A DNA stretch of 64,000 bases, from positions 19,389,844-19,453,843 of the forward strand of contig NC_059289.1 of the NCBI RefSeq assembly GCF_017591435.1, given 5' to 3'. A model generated the notes under the pieces. That model saw only the letters and a program-made list of their open reading frames with translations. It ran no database searches and was not told the DNA's origin. Positions 45,171-56,379 of this stretch are shown one piece after another (the first letter of the stretch is position 1; every line of letters begins with the position of its first letter). This stretch comes from Portunus trituberculatus (taxonomy: Eukaryota; Arthropoda; Malacostraca; Decapoda; Portunidae). Position numbers and translations under genes: made by a program.

Positions 45171-45861
45171 TATGTTCACAAAACAACATTTCTATTAACT
45201 TTTTACAAACCTTGTCCCCCAAGAAAGGATTGTTTTGTAATGCATAAAGTGAAATCTTACATGGAATACCAAAAAATAAAGCAGAGATGATATCAGCCAC
45301 AGACGAATTGAGAGACTCGCGGCCACTCCGCCGCTTCTTCTTCTTCTTGTGACCCTTTTGCTTGCGTGTTACTTTCATCATGATGTTTATGTTTTCACTC
45401 CTCTATTGCCTGGTATAATGGATATCATATCTTAGTATTCATATACGCTCATGCCATGAGGATAACCCTTGACATTGTGTCACTGAGTGAGAGTGAATTA
45501 CTAATGAAATACTGCGGTCTTTCATTAATAATTCACCATCACTCAGTGCCACGGAGTCGAGGTTATCCTCATGGCATGAGCGTATATGAATACTAACATA
45601 TGATATACATTATAACAGGCAATAAAGGAGTGGAAACAAATATCATGGGGAAAGACAACACGCCAAGCTAAAAGGGTCACAAAAAGAAGAAGAAGAAGCA
45701 CTTGAGTCTCCGCGAGTCTCCCGCTTCGTCTGTGGCTGATCTCATCTCTGTTTTATTTTTTGGTATTCCATGTAAGATTTCATTTTATGCATTACAAAAC
45801 AATCCTTTCTTGGGGGCAAGGTTTATAAAATGCTAAAAAGAAATGTTGTTTTGTGATCATA
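45171..45861. mobile_element. Foldback element 1: ~340-bp palindromic arms
   Basis: The left arm 45171-45509 and right arm 45520-45861 are inverted copies with a spacer of about 10 bp. Examples are TTACATGGAATACCAAAAAA against TTTTTTGGTATTCCATGTAA, and GTTATCCTCATGGCATGAGC against its inverse. No coding sequence spans the arms. Single strands would form a very long hairpin. Confidence 0.92.
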
Positions 45862-45964
45862 AAAGCGAGAATGTGAGAATTTGTACGTAGCTCCTCTAAC
45901 TTCCAATGACTCATATGACATCATAAAAGTAGTGGTACACCGGTGGCCCAATATGCTGCCAAAC

Positions 45965-46136
45965 GTATATATAATTTTTTTTTAACCCTTGTGGTATGTT
46001 GGGGACCAGCCCAGAATGCATCCCCCCCTATTTTCATTATTTCCTATGGAAAAATTACATCTGCTTAATGAATTTTCGCTCTATGAACAGCTTTGAGACC
46101 TCCTATCCTGTTCGTTAAGCAGAGTATTACTGTAAT
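45965..46136. mobile_element. Tigger-like terminal fragment
   Basis: About 155 bp, nearly identical in layout to 49801-49958 (GGGACCAGCCCAGAATGCATCC; TTTTCGCTCTATGAACAGC). It ends GTTAAGCAGAGTATTACTGTA. A second inverted end (ATACTCCGCTTAACGAACGC) starts immediately after TA at 46135, so two elements meet at one TA. Confidence 0.75.
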
Positions 46137-46249
46137 ACTCCGCTTAACGAACGCTTGTCTAATGAATTTCCGGTTTAACGTACTATATAAAGTTAGACCA
46201 AAAAGTCCACATAACGTACAACCACATCCGTTTTAGCGAATTTGCTGGG

Positions 46250-46466
46250 TGAGGGACCGAACGCGGCAGCTTCGCTGTGATTGGCTGGCTCCCCGACTCT
46301 GTCTCTAGCGCTCCTGGGGCTGGATCCAAAATTCTTTAACAACGTCAGAGCAACCTCCTGGCGCGAAATGGCATCCATGAACGCTTGGAGGGACGGTGAC
46401 GAAGTTGCTCTGAGGTTGCTGAGAACACCACCTCTGGAGGTGGTGTTACTGTCTTATATATGCACT
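46250..46466. repeat. Foldback-associated left flank, copy 2
   Basis: The same sequence as 44937-45170 with a few differences, again directly outside the left inverted arm. Confidence 0.8.
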
Positions 46467-47287
<821 letters not shown>

Positions 47288-47317
47288 TGGCAAATCCCCT
47301 TAATCCCTTCAATACGG

Positions 47318-47380
47318 TGACGCCTATGTAAGCGTCATGAAACCCCAGTAGCATATACGGTGACGCCTACGTAGGCGTCA
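47318..47380. repeat. Paired 20-bp palindromes
   Basis: 47361-47380 is a perfect 20-bp palindrome (TGACGCCTACGTAGGCGTCA). 47318-47337 is the same with two changes. Each is preceded by ATACGG, and they are spaced 43 bp apart. Confidence 0.9.
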
Positions 47381-47567
47381 TATTTCTTTTCTGAGCTTTC
47401 TTCAGTTCAGTTGTCCCGTATAGTGTGTTGGATACCAACTATACATGCCGTATGCTGTCCTTGAAATCCTAGTGCTCCTCCCACCATCCTTGTCTCCACC
47501 AATCACTAAAGATAAGCTCCATGCGTCCCGCCTTGTGTCTAAAATTCCCCAATGGCATAGACTGTTC

Positions 47568-47569
<2 letters not shown>

Positions 47570-47628
<59 letters not shown>
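47570..47628. repeat. (TC)n microsatellite
   Basis: About 59 bp of TC. Its flanks (AAGATAAGCTCCATGCGTCC) recur near 47685 and 48425, so a small local duplication surrounds it. Confidence 0.95.
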
Positions 47629-47631
<3 letters not shown>

Positions 47632-47719
47632 CTTCCCCATCTCTCCCTCCCCATCTCCCTTCCCTCTCTCCCTCTCCTCTCGAAGATAAGTTACATGCGT
47701 CCCCGCCTTGTAACATTCG

Positions 47720-47723
<4 letters not shown>

Positions 47724-47794
<71 letters not shown>
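47724..47794. repeat. (CA)n microsatellite at the 5' side of a LINE fragment
   Basis: About 71 bp of CA directly precede a plus-strand LINE A-like fragment. Confidence 0.95.
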
Positions 47795-47797
<3 letters not shown>

Positions 47798-48345
47798 TAC
47801 AGGCTAGCCCAGCAGGAAACAACAAGGAAGATTTGGTTGAGAAGAGATCTCGGTGAAAAGGAAAGAGAAATGTTAAATGAGTTGAGAAAGGAGGCTTTGA
47901 AAAAAATGAAGAGAGGACAGAAGAAGAGAAGAAAGAGTTTTCTGGAGAATCTTGGATATGAGACTGAGGAAGTGGTTCATAACCCAGAAAAGTACAGCAA
48001 GAAAGGACTAAAGAAACTTACATATGAGCGAAATGTAATGTATTCCAACATAAATGGAGTGATATCGGGGATTTTAGAACTCAACGATTACTTGAGGGAC
48101 AAGAACCCAGATATTGTGGGTCTTACTGAAACAAAACTGAGAGAGGGAGAAGACCTGATGATGGTTGGAGAAGGGAAATATAATGTTTGGAAAAGAAATA
48201 GAGTAGGTAAGATGGGAGGAGGAGTGATGTTGCTGGTTAAAAAAGATATAAAGGTGGATCAAGTGAAAGAAGGTATGGGAAAGGCAGAAGTGCTAAAGAT
48301 CAGAGCAGAAACTAATGAAGGAAAAAGAGGCACTACATAGTGGTG
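47795..48345 (+). pseudogene. LINE A-like endonuclease fragment
   Basis: The 167-residue frame starts with basic helical sequence (RKEALKKMKRGQKKRRKS). It enters the endonuclease at NVMYSNINGVISGILELNDY, then NPDIVGLTETKLREG and KMGGGVMLLVKKDIKV. It corresponds to the N-terminal quarter of LINE A ORF2 and stops at a rearrangement near 48345, where (TC)-rich sequence begins. The frame is open but partial. Confidence 0.85.
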
Positions 48346-48677
48346 TAACAACAAATTTTCTAATCTCTCTCTCTCCTCCTTTCGTTTCTCTCTCCCTTCC
48401 CTCCCTCCCCCTCTTCCTCTCGAAAGATAAGCTACATGCGTCCTGCTTGTGTCTAAAATATTAGCAAATGTCACTCTCTCTCTCTCTCTCTTTCTCCGAA
48501 GAGAGAAGCGTCCACTTTCCTCTTCGAAGGCGATATAGTAACTAAAAAATAGCAGCATAATACAGAAAGACGACAAGTATGACAAGCTTGCACGAGTTTC
48601 CCACGCTCGGGCGCGCGGCACTACCACCCGTATATCATACAAGCGGGCTTTCTTAACATCTGGCGCGAAGGGGTTAA

Positions 48678-49340
48678 CAAAGGGGTTACGTTCCTAAAAA
48701 ACACTTCATTAAACGAAACTTCGTTAAGCGAACTGATTGTAACAAGTTTAACCCCTGATTTGAACTTCCATGAAGAGTAAGCAGAGCGAGAGTGCATCAT
48801 AGTACAGTGAAAGGTTTAATGAAAGCAAAAATTATGAAGTTAAACATTTAGGTAGTTTAATTTAAGTCATTATAATGTACACTAATGTATGTATGTAAGT
48901 AACTTTATAATGTAGATGATCTTAACTTTATGAAGGGAGGGAGAGTGAAACGGGAAAGACACTAACCAGCAACCTGTGGAATGTAAACAGAGTGCGCATC
49001 ATTGTACTGCATACAAAACTTATGTACCACATTTCCACAAGGCTTTCCATTTTATCCATTGTAGAGTCACGAGTTCAGGTGGTTCTTTTAGCTTTCAAGG
49101 AAGATACGGTCTCACCAGCCTTCTTAATAGAGTCTGCTGACTTGAAAATAGTAGACAGTAGATGGAGTCAAGATGGTGGCGAGCAATGTTATTAGTTTTC
49201 TGGCCTCTCTCATGTCTGTGAATAATATCCAGCTTCACTTCGAGAGTAAGACACTTCCTAGTCTTCTTAGGAACATTAAGCTACATTGCAGGGCGTTTTG
49301 GTGGTAAGTTGAACTAGGGAAGATGAGCTACTGGTAACGC
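48678..49340 (+). mobile_element. Tigger-like element, copy 2 (5' part)
   Basis: Homologous over its length to the inverse of 31556-32281 (GTACACTAATGTATGTATGTAAGTAACTT-type match; CCACAAGGCTTTCCATTTTATCC). The terminal CAGGCA is missing on this side. Its other end appears to be 49556-49721. Confidence 0.8.
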
Positions 49341-49377
49341 TGTTATATTTTGACTGGGGAGTGAGTGGTGCGCGTGA

Positions 49378-49555
49378 TCTTGATCTTGATCTTGATGCTA
49401 CAGGTGACGCAGAATTTCTTCTGAATCAGGCCTTTGGATCGGCAGCGCCTGTGTTGTCCACGAGGCTTGATCTTGATCTTCATTCTACAGGTGTCTTAGG
49501 ATTTCTCCTGAGGCAGGCCTTAGTACCAGCAGCTCCTGGTGTATTCAAAAGCCTG
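49378..49555 (-). mobile_element. Two LINE C 3'-end copies in tandem
   Basis: Two consecutive antisense copies of the LINE C tail, each with a GATCTTGATCTTGAT run, CTACAGGTG and GGCCTTTGGATCGGCAGC or its variant. Compare the sense version at 30055-30140. Confidence 0.8.
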
Positions 49556-49721
49556 TCAGCTTGCATGATATGGTAGGGCTTTCAAACTTGGAAAAAAATA
49601 CCTGGATAAAACTTTGTTAAAGCGAGTTTAGTGTTCGTTAAACGAGCAGATGGTAGTAAAATGAAACCTTCGTTGTAGCGAAATTTCGTTGTGTGAACCT
49701 TCGTTAAACACAGGTTGCCTG
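49556..49721 (-). mobile_element. Tigger-like terminal segment
   Basis: It ends in AGGTTGCCTG at 49721 followed by TA. It is the inverse of 60401-60545 (shared CGAACACTAAACTCG and TTATCCAGGTA wording). It probably closes the element begun at 48678. Confidence 0.75.
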
Positions 49722-49730
<9 letters not shown>

Positions 49731-49788
<58 letters not shown>

Positions 49789-49800
49789 TATATATATATT
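49731..49800. repeat. (TA)n microsatellite
   Basis: About 65-70 bp of TA, with one CTA break near 49788, flanked on both sides by Tigger-like ends. Confidence 0.95.
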
Positions 49801-49958
49801 TTAACCAATGTGGTACGTTGGGTGCCAGCCGAGAACGCATCCCCCCTATTTCCATTATTTCCTATGGGAAAATTACGTCCGCTTAACAAATTTTCGCTCA
49901 ACGAACAGCTTTGACACCCTCTATCCTGTTTGTTAAGCGGAGTATTGCTGTACTCAAA
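49801..49958. mobile_element. Tigger-like terminal fragment
   Basis: A copy of 45965-46136. It ends AAGCGGAGTATTGCTGTA, with another element (CTCAAATGTCTAAATACTC) beginning at the shared TA. Confidence 0.75.
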
Positions 49959-50450
49959 TGTCTAAATACTCAAACTTTTTAATACTCGAACGCAAAAGTT
50001 TAATTTAATAATAAAAAAAAATGTCTGATAGTCGAACACCCACACCAGTGGTTGTAAACAAAGGCTCTCTAGCGTCCCCCATTCCCCATCCGCCAGTTGT
50101 GACTTGTATTGCCACGGTCATCAGAATAACACTCTCCTGCATTGTATTTGTAGTTTTTTATTTACAAACTTACATACCACCAAAGGCTTATTAATGGTGA
50201 AAATATCTGATAATAAAACGGACACACATTTGGTCATATGCAAAGCTCTGTCATACTAGACGCCAGTGCACATCCCTAGTCCTGCCACAGTCTTGAGAAA
50301 AACAACATTCTTCTGCGTTCTCTTCAGTAGTTTTTCATTTAGAAACTTATGATGGCACCAAAGAGGCTTATTAGTGGTAAAAAATAAGGAATCTGGTGAG
50401 AGTGCAAGTGTTAGTGAGCTACAGCACTCCAATAGTGGATTCTCAGGAAT
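49959..50450 (+). pseudogene. Tigger-like 5' fragment with transposase start
   Basis: The leader has CTCAAATGTCTAAATACTC and AATGTCTGATAGTCGAAC style ends. At about 50351 the frame reads MAPKRLISGKK before a stop. This is the expected first peptide of a Tigger transposase. Nothing else of the enzyme remains. Confidence 0.55.
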
Positions 50451-50460
50451 CACATTGGTA

Positions 50461-50665
50461 CAGTGGAACCATGCGTGCTTTGGGGTCTAAGGGGTCTGCA
50501 AACACACGCATTCAAATCCTGTCCATAGTCCGAGTGTAGGTAGGGCTTCCTCACTTGGGGTAATGTTTTCCTAGTGGGTGGGTTTTGAGATAGGAGTTAG
50601 CCCTAAAAGTAGCCCCTTTAGCCCATAAATTCCTGTGAAAAGCCATCATGGTATAAAAAAAAAAA
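50461..50665 (+). mobile_element. tRNA-derived SINE with A-rich tail
   Basis: About 190 bp followed by an A-rich tail (50654-50665). A tRNA-like head carries a B-box-like CATTCAAATCC (50510-50520), the pol III promoter position. The body has GGGCTTCCTCACTTGGGG and AGCCCATAAATTCCTGTG, which I associate with a SINE common in decapods. That recognition is from memory and needs a database check. Confidence 0.65.
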
Positions 50666-50671
50666 TTTTAA

Positions 50672-50967
50672 AGTAAAAACTTTTTTGTAAATATACTTAC
50701 CCATATGTAATTACACATGCCTATATGACATTATTCCCACACTTAGCACAGAAAATCAACCAGTACCTCTATATATAGAGATCATGCCTATAGAAGTTCC
50801 ACGTCACCTCCGTGCGCATGCGCGCCTGGAACCACCAGCCCAGCTGGCCAACCAAACCTCAGATCTTTTCTGCCAAAATTGACAGAAATACACAGGGGAG
50901 GGAGGAAGGGAATCTCATACTATGTAATTACATATGGGTAAGTATATTCACAAAAAAAGTTTTTACT
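50672..50967. repeat. DIRS inverted repeat pair
   Basis: 50672-50715 and 50923-50967 are inverted copies of about 44 bp (AGTAAAAACTTTTTTGTAAA… ending TTACCCATATGTAATTACA). A third partial copy (TTACCCATATGTAATTACAT) lies at about 51000-51020. This fits the terminal and internal complementary repeats of DIRS elements. Confidence 0.9.
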
Positions 50968-51177
50968 ATAAAAAACTATTTTGTTGCTACATGTACTAAT
51001 TACCCATATGTAATTACATATGCCAGATTCCCAAGTATAGGTAGGAGGGTGTAACTGAACCCCGAAGATGGAAGACACGACCTCCAAAATTGCCAAAACC
51101 CCGAAAACGGAAAAATAACGTACCCGTAAATCTTGTTGATGACAACAAGGAAAAACCAGAATGAATCAAAACCAACA

Positions 51178-52232
51178 TCAGTGAACAGCCCTCAGCGCTG
51201 AAACTATTGGCCCAAGGGAAAAAGTACAAGTATTTAAATACCTATGAGTAACATCCCTTAGGTAAAAGGAGGCAAAGGTGGTCATACTCTTCCACGTACC
51301 AGCCTTGAGGACCAAGTCCTGACTCTTAACTTTTCTAAAGAAAACACTGGTCGCAATAGCCTGAACCTCATGTGTGTTCACTTTCAGAATGCAGAACGCA
51401 TGACTCCTTCTCCGAGACACTCACATAGGCCCTCTGAATCACCTGACAAATCCACTTAGACAAGGGTGGACAGCTCGTCTGGGATCCAAAACTGTAACCA
51501 ACAACCTAGAGCAGGCCGGCCAACAATCCCTAGTCCTGTGAAGATACTCATGGACCGCCCGAACTGGACAAAGAAGGCAGTCTACCTCATCTTTCCTGAC
51601 AAAATCAAGAAGAGCAGGAATAGTGAACTCGTCGAAGGAATGCTGGCTCAGACACCGAGTCTTAACCAGGAAATCGGGGGCGAAGGAAAAGCTCATGGAC
51701 GTTCAACCCTTAGAGTGATGCACCTCAGCCGACAGGCCGTGAAGCCCACTAACCTGACGAGCTGAAGTGAGCGCTTATGATACACGGTCTTAAGCAAGAC
51801 ATCTCTCAGCGAGGCTGTCCGCAAAGGGCTCATAAGGAGGATGTAACAAGGACTGAAGGACTGGAGAAAGGACTCAGGCAGGTAACCGAGGTGAACATGG
51901 TGGACAAGAGACCACAAAGGAGCAGAACAGAGAAGAAAGGTCTGGATCGGTGGAAAGGTCTATGCCTGACTGACGCAGAACAGGAGCTAAGGCACAACAA
52001 TAACCCCTAATTGCTGACACTGACAGGCGCTTAGACTCAAAAAGGAAAGTGAAAAAAATCTGCCAGCTGCACTACAGAGGCAGAGCACAGATCCAAACCC
52101 CTTGACTCACACCAATCACAAAAGACTCTCCACTTCGCCTGGTAAACTGAGGCAGAGGACTGTCTGACTGGTTGAGACATGAACTTAGCAGCCTTGCATG
52201 AAAAACCTCGCGCTCAGATGAGACACTGGAGA
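51178..52232 (-). pseudogene. DIRS tyrosine recombinase, broken
   Basis: Frames in series give LFESKRLSVSAIRGYCCALA, an Arg block (ALTSARQVSGLHGLSA), PALLDFVRKDEVDCLLCPVRA and the C-terminal box NTHEVQAIATSVFF, then TFASFYLRDV with the Tyr. The HxxR motif reads H-E-V-Q, so its Arg is Gln. Frame breaks near 51430 and 51700 also interrupt it. In the family this enzyme performs strand exchange via a 3'-phosphotyrosine. Confidence 0.88.
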
Positions 52233-52233
52233 A

Positions 52234-54213
52234 TCACCACACGTGAAGATGGAGCTTCTCTGGAGAACCATGGAAGAGGGGATGGTGAGGTTGTTGAAGG
52301 AGTGACCGCCAGATGGGAAGAACCCGGGGACTGTCCACGAGCAGGTCCAGCAACATGGGAAACCAGTCAGCCTGAGGCCAAAGAGGCACCACTAGTGTCA
52401 TAGGCACAGCCTGTGACTCATGAACCCTCACCAGAACACAGTGGGTTAGAATGAACGGTGGAAAGGCGTACAGATACAGACCATCCCACGGAAAAGAGAA
52501 CGCATCCTGTCGGCAGGCTCCCTGATCCGGAAGAGGAGATACATACAGTGGCAGATGACGAGTCAGTGGCGTGGCAAGCAGATCTACCAGAGGAGACCCC
52601 CACACCTGGAAGACTTTCCTGCAAACTTTGGAATGTAGGGTCCACTCTGAACCGACACACTCCCGACTGAGCACACCTGCCATTACATTGCGGCGTCCTG
52701 GAACAAAAACAGGGCATAGAGAGATGGAATGGCTCTTGCACCACTGGAGAACTGTCCCTCCTAAGGCTGGCAGAGGTTCGGAACAAGTACCCCCGGACTT
52801 CCTGAGATAGGCGACCACTGTCGAGTTGTCGGACATCACAGACAACACCGATCCCGAGAAGGCCTGCTGAAAACTCAGGAGAGCCCAAAAGACTGCCGAA
52901 AGCTCCAGATGATTTATGTTGATCCCCTGCTCCTCCACAGTCCAGACTCCGGAAGCCAGAGAATTTCCCAGGTGAGCTCCCCACCCAAGCTGGGAAGCAT
53001 CTGAGAACAGGGTTTGTTCTGGGGACGGCACCACAAAAGTTGATCTGGAATCAACCACCAAGCAAGGTCTTGCAAACACTGACGACTTGGAGCCACCTTG
53101 CCACCAATCTGGGTAAGAAGCAGCCCACCAATGCCTCTTTAGGCACCACTGCAGAGCCCGCATCCGCAGAAGCCCTACAGGCACTAACCATATTACGGAC
53201 CCAAGATGTCCCAACAAAGACCTCCAAAGGGACACTGGTGGAGCCTTGGCTAGCAGAAACTGTCAGGCCGCTGCCTGAAATTGGTTGACCCGATCTGGCA
53301 ATCGGAAGACTTGGGCTCCGACAGTGTTGAGAACCACACCCAAAAACTGCTTCCTCTGGCTGGGAAACAGATTGGATTTGGCCCAGTTGACCTGAATCCC
53401 CACCCGAGAACACAGAAGCCCAAGAAGGACCGGAAATCAGCCAATCATCCAGATAGCAATGCACGGGTATGAGAGGCGATGGGCCCAAGCCAACATGGGA
53501 GCCATCACCTTGGTGATGGCAAGGCCAAAGCACAGAGTCTGAAACTGGTAAATTCTGCCCTGCCAGACGAACCACATGTACTTGCGTGACCAAGGGTGGA
53601 AAGGAACCTGATAGTAAGCTTCCTGCAGGTCCAAGGACACCATCCACTCGCCCTTAGCCATTGACTCTAGCACTGACAAAACAGTCTACATGCGGAAGTG
53701 GGTCACCACCAGGAAACGATTTAAGACCGAAAGGTTGCAAATCAGCCTCCAGTCCCCTGTGGTCTTGGGCACAAGGAAGATGTGAGAATTGAACCCAGCC
53801 TGACGGTCTACCACCAGTTCTATCCCTCCCTTTATCAGCATCTTGGAAACCGCGGCCTCCAGAGCTGAATGACGGTCCAAGCCTTCCCTGTATGCCGGAT
53901 ACTCCACAGGCGTGCTCAAGAGGGGAGGATCCATGAGGAAAGGGAAAATGTAACCATAACGAAGGGTCTTGACCACCCATTTGCAGGCCCCGATGTTCTC
54001 CCACTCCTGCCAGTGCCGCTGCAGACAAGACCCAACTTGCAGCGGCACCTCCGCAGAGTCCCTAGCGAGAGCCCCAACGGCCCCTACAACAGCCACGGAA
54101 GATTCCTCAAGAGTGAAAGGAACCACTCACCTTAGGAGCAGGAAGGGGCGGAACCAAAGGAGACGCAACTGGCGCGAGCCGTCGAGAACCAATGGCCCCA
54201 CCGGCCTTAGCCC
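52234..54213 (-). pseudogene. DIRS reverse transcriptase and RNase H
   Basis: A gag remnant (about 54213-54120) leads into RT with SKMLIKGGIELVVDRQAGFN, FLVPKTTGDWRLICNLSVLN, VSLDLQEAYYQVPFHPWSRK and the YLDDWL catalytic box (about 53465). The long frame 53235-52234 is the connection and RNase H: LFSDASQLGWGAHLGN, INHLELSAVFWALL, MSDNSTVVAYLRKSGG and FVPGRRNVMAGVLSRE. Breaks lie near 53680, 53440 and 53250. These motifs are diagnostic of DIRS rather than Gypsy. Confidence 0.93.
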
Positions 54214-54548
54214 TGACGCGGTATTTCATTAGTAATTCACTATCACTCAGTGCCACAGAGTCAAGGTTATCCTCATGGCATGAGCGTATATGAATACTAA
54301 GATATGATATCCATTATAGCAGGCAATAGAGGAGTGGAAACATAGATTTAATATCCTGGTGCAAGACAACACACAGGCTAAAAGGGTCACAAGAAGAAGA
54401 AGCGGCTGAGTCGCAGTGAAAGTCTGCTTCATCTTTGGCCGATCTTGTCTCTGCTTTGTTTTTTGGTATTCCATGTAAGATTTCACTTTATGCATTACAA
54501 AACAATCCTTTCTTGGGGGCAAGGTTTGTAAAAAGCTAATAGAAAAAT
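54214..54548 (-). mobile_element. Half foldback element (single arm)
   Basis: Matches the right arm of the foldbacks at 45520-45861 and 46866-47187 (GGTATTTCATTAGTAATTCAC … TTGTAAAAAGCTAATAG). The complementary arm is missing. It separates the DIRS remnant from LINE A-like sequence. Confidence 0.85.
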
Positions 54549-54559
54549 ATATAATTTTT

Positions 54560-55889
54560 TTACATGTGGTCTTTCAAATTTGGATTCCTTAGTAAAGACC
54601 ACCTGAAATTTACTATTTAACAGTTCTGCCATACTTTTTGGGTCTTCCACCATCCTGTTCTCTCCTTTAAACCTTTCTATTGTTTCTTTTTGCATTATTT
54701 TCCCATTTATGAATCTGTAGAACAATTTCGGTTGTTCCTTACATTTTTTGACAATGTTCTTTTCATAGTTCCTTTCTTCTTCCTTTCTCACCTTAGCATA
54801 TTCATTTCTTGCTGTTTTGAAGTTTTCCTTATTTTCTGGATTTCTGTTTCTTCTTTACCTTTTCCATGCTCCATCTCTTTTCTCCTTTGCCCTAGCACAC
54901 CTTGCATTAAACCAATCTTTCTTTCCTTCTTCCCTGACTCCTGTTTCGTATATTTCCAAAAATAAGTTATACTTCTCTTGCACCATTTCTGAGTTTTCCA
55001 TCTCCTCCCAGTTTACGTTTTTAAAATAGCTTTTGAGGTTCTCAATATCAGCCTTTCTGTAATTTAATCGGTCTCCTTTGTATGATTCGTCTCTATCTTC
55101 CTTTCCCTCTTCTATATCCATTTCTAATATTATATGGTCACTCTCTCCCAATGGGCACTTATGTCTTATATCATTGTTCATTTGTATATCCCTTGTAAAA
55201 ACTAGGTCCAATCTCGCTGGCTCACCGTTTCCTCTGAATCTTGTGTTTTCCTTTACTCTTTGGACCATCATATTATCTATCATTAGGTTCAGGAATCTAT
55301 CTCCCCAGGCTTCTTCCCCCATACCACTTTCATAATTTTCCCAGTCCACCTCCTTACAGTTGAAATCTCCTAATAATATCACTTTTCTCCTTTTTTTAAT
55401 AATTCTTGTAAGACTCCTTATTGTGTCATTTATCATGTCTTTATATTCTTGATTGGTCCATGAATTTGTTTTTGGTGGCACATATTTTCTAATGATTGTT
55501 AAGTCCTTTTTATTAATATGCATCTTAATATACAGTATTTCTGATTTTCCTTCCCCAAACTCCACTTGATTTACCACCATCTCTTTTCTTAACATCATCA
55601 TGACTCCTCCTCCTCCTTTACCCACTCTGTCTTTCCTCCATATATTATAATTATTATATATGTCTATTTCTATTGCCTCATTTAATTTTGTTTCAACCAG
55701 ACATACAATATCTGGTTCTTTCTTTATGTAATCTCTTAATTTTAATTTACTTGATAAAACCCCATCTATGTTTGTATACATCATTTTTAATCTCTTGTTC
55801 TTATCATTTTTAATTAAACTTGCTCCATTATTTTCTCTTCCTTCTCTTTTATATGTCATTTCCTTACCCTGTCTCCTATAATTCTCCAA
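54560..55889 (-). pseudogene. LINE A2 endonuclease and RT N-terminal part
   Basis: The 344-residue frame (55889-54855) has KMMYTNIDGVLSSKLKL, EPDIVCLVETKLNE, GGGGVMMMLRKEM, ILLGDFNCKEVDWENYES and LGESDHIILEM, a complete set of endonuclease motifs. The next frame (54791-about 54560) has QPKLFYRFINGKIMQKETIE and stops at the half foldback. It is among the longest unbroken LINE endonuclease frames here. Confidence 0.9.
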
Positions 55890-55995
55890 AAAAATGCCTT
55901 CTTCTCCTCCTCTGACCTTTCATTATTTTTTTCTCTTGCTTCTGCCACCAGTTCGTTGTGTCTTTTCCTTTCCTCCTCGTTTCTATTTTTCTATT

Positions 55996-56375
<380 letters not shown>

Positions 56376-56379
56376 CAAC

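Larger units (their letters stand above)
47304..48673. mobile_element. Possible TTAA-flanked (piggyBac-like) element
   Basis: TTAA at 47300-47303 and at 48674-48677 border a 1370-bp segment with short inverted ends (CCCTTC / GAAGGG). Near the left end are two copies of TGACGCCTAYGTARGCGTCA. The interior holds (TC)n, (CA)n and a LINE fragment, but no transposase. The evidence is limited to TTAA and a 6-7 bp terminal match. Confidence 0.35.
50672..54213 (-). mobile_element. DIRS-type tyrosine-recombinase retrotransposon, 5'-truncated
   Basis: Sense order on the minus strand is gag end, RT, DIRS-type RNase H, tyrosine recombinase, then inverted repeats. The upstream end is cut at about 54213 by a half foldback element. 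No DDE integrase is present. DIRS elements insert through a circular intermediate joined by the recombinase. Confidence 0.93.

Noticed and set aside
47402..47856. Frames of (VC)n, (HT)n, (LS)n and (RE)n
   Set aside because: Translations of (CA)n and (TC)n microsatellites with no protein features.
50461..50540. Functional tRNA gene
   Set aside because: Only a B-box-like word and a degenerate head are present, with no foldable cloverleaf. A SINE head is the better reading.
52040..54232. Plus-strand frames across the DIRS element
   Set aside because: Antisense shadows. The minus strand has RT, RNase H and recombinase motifs in order.
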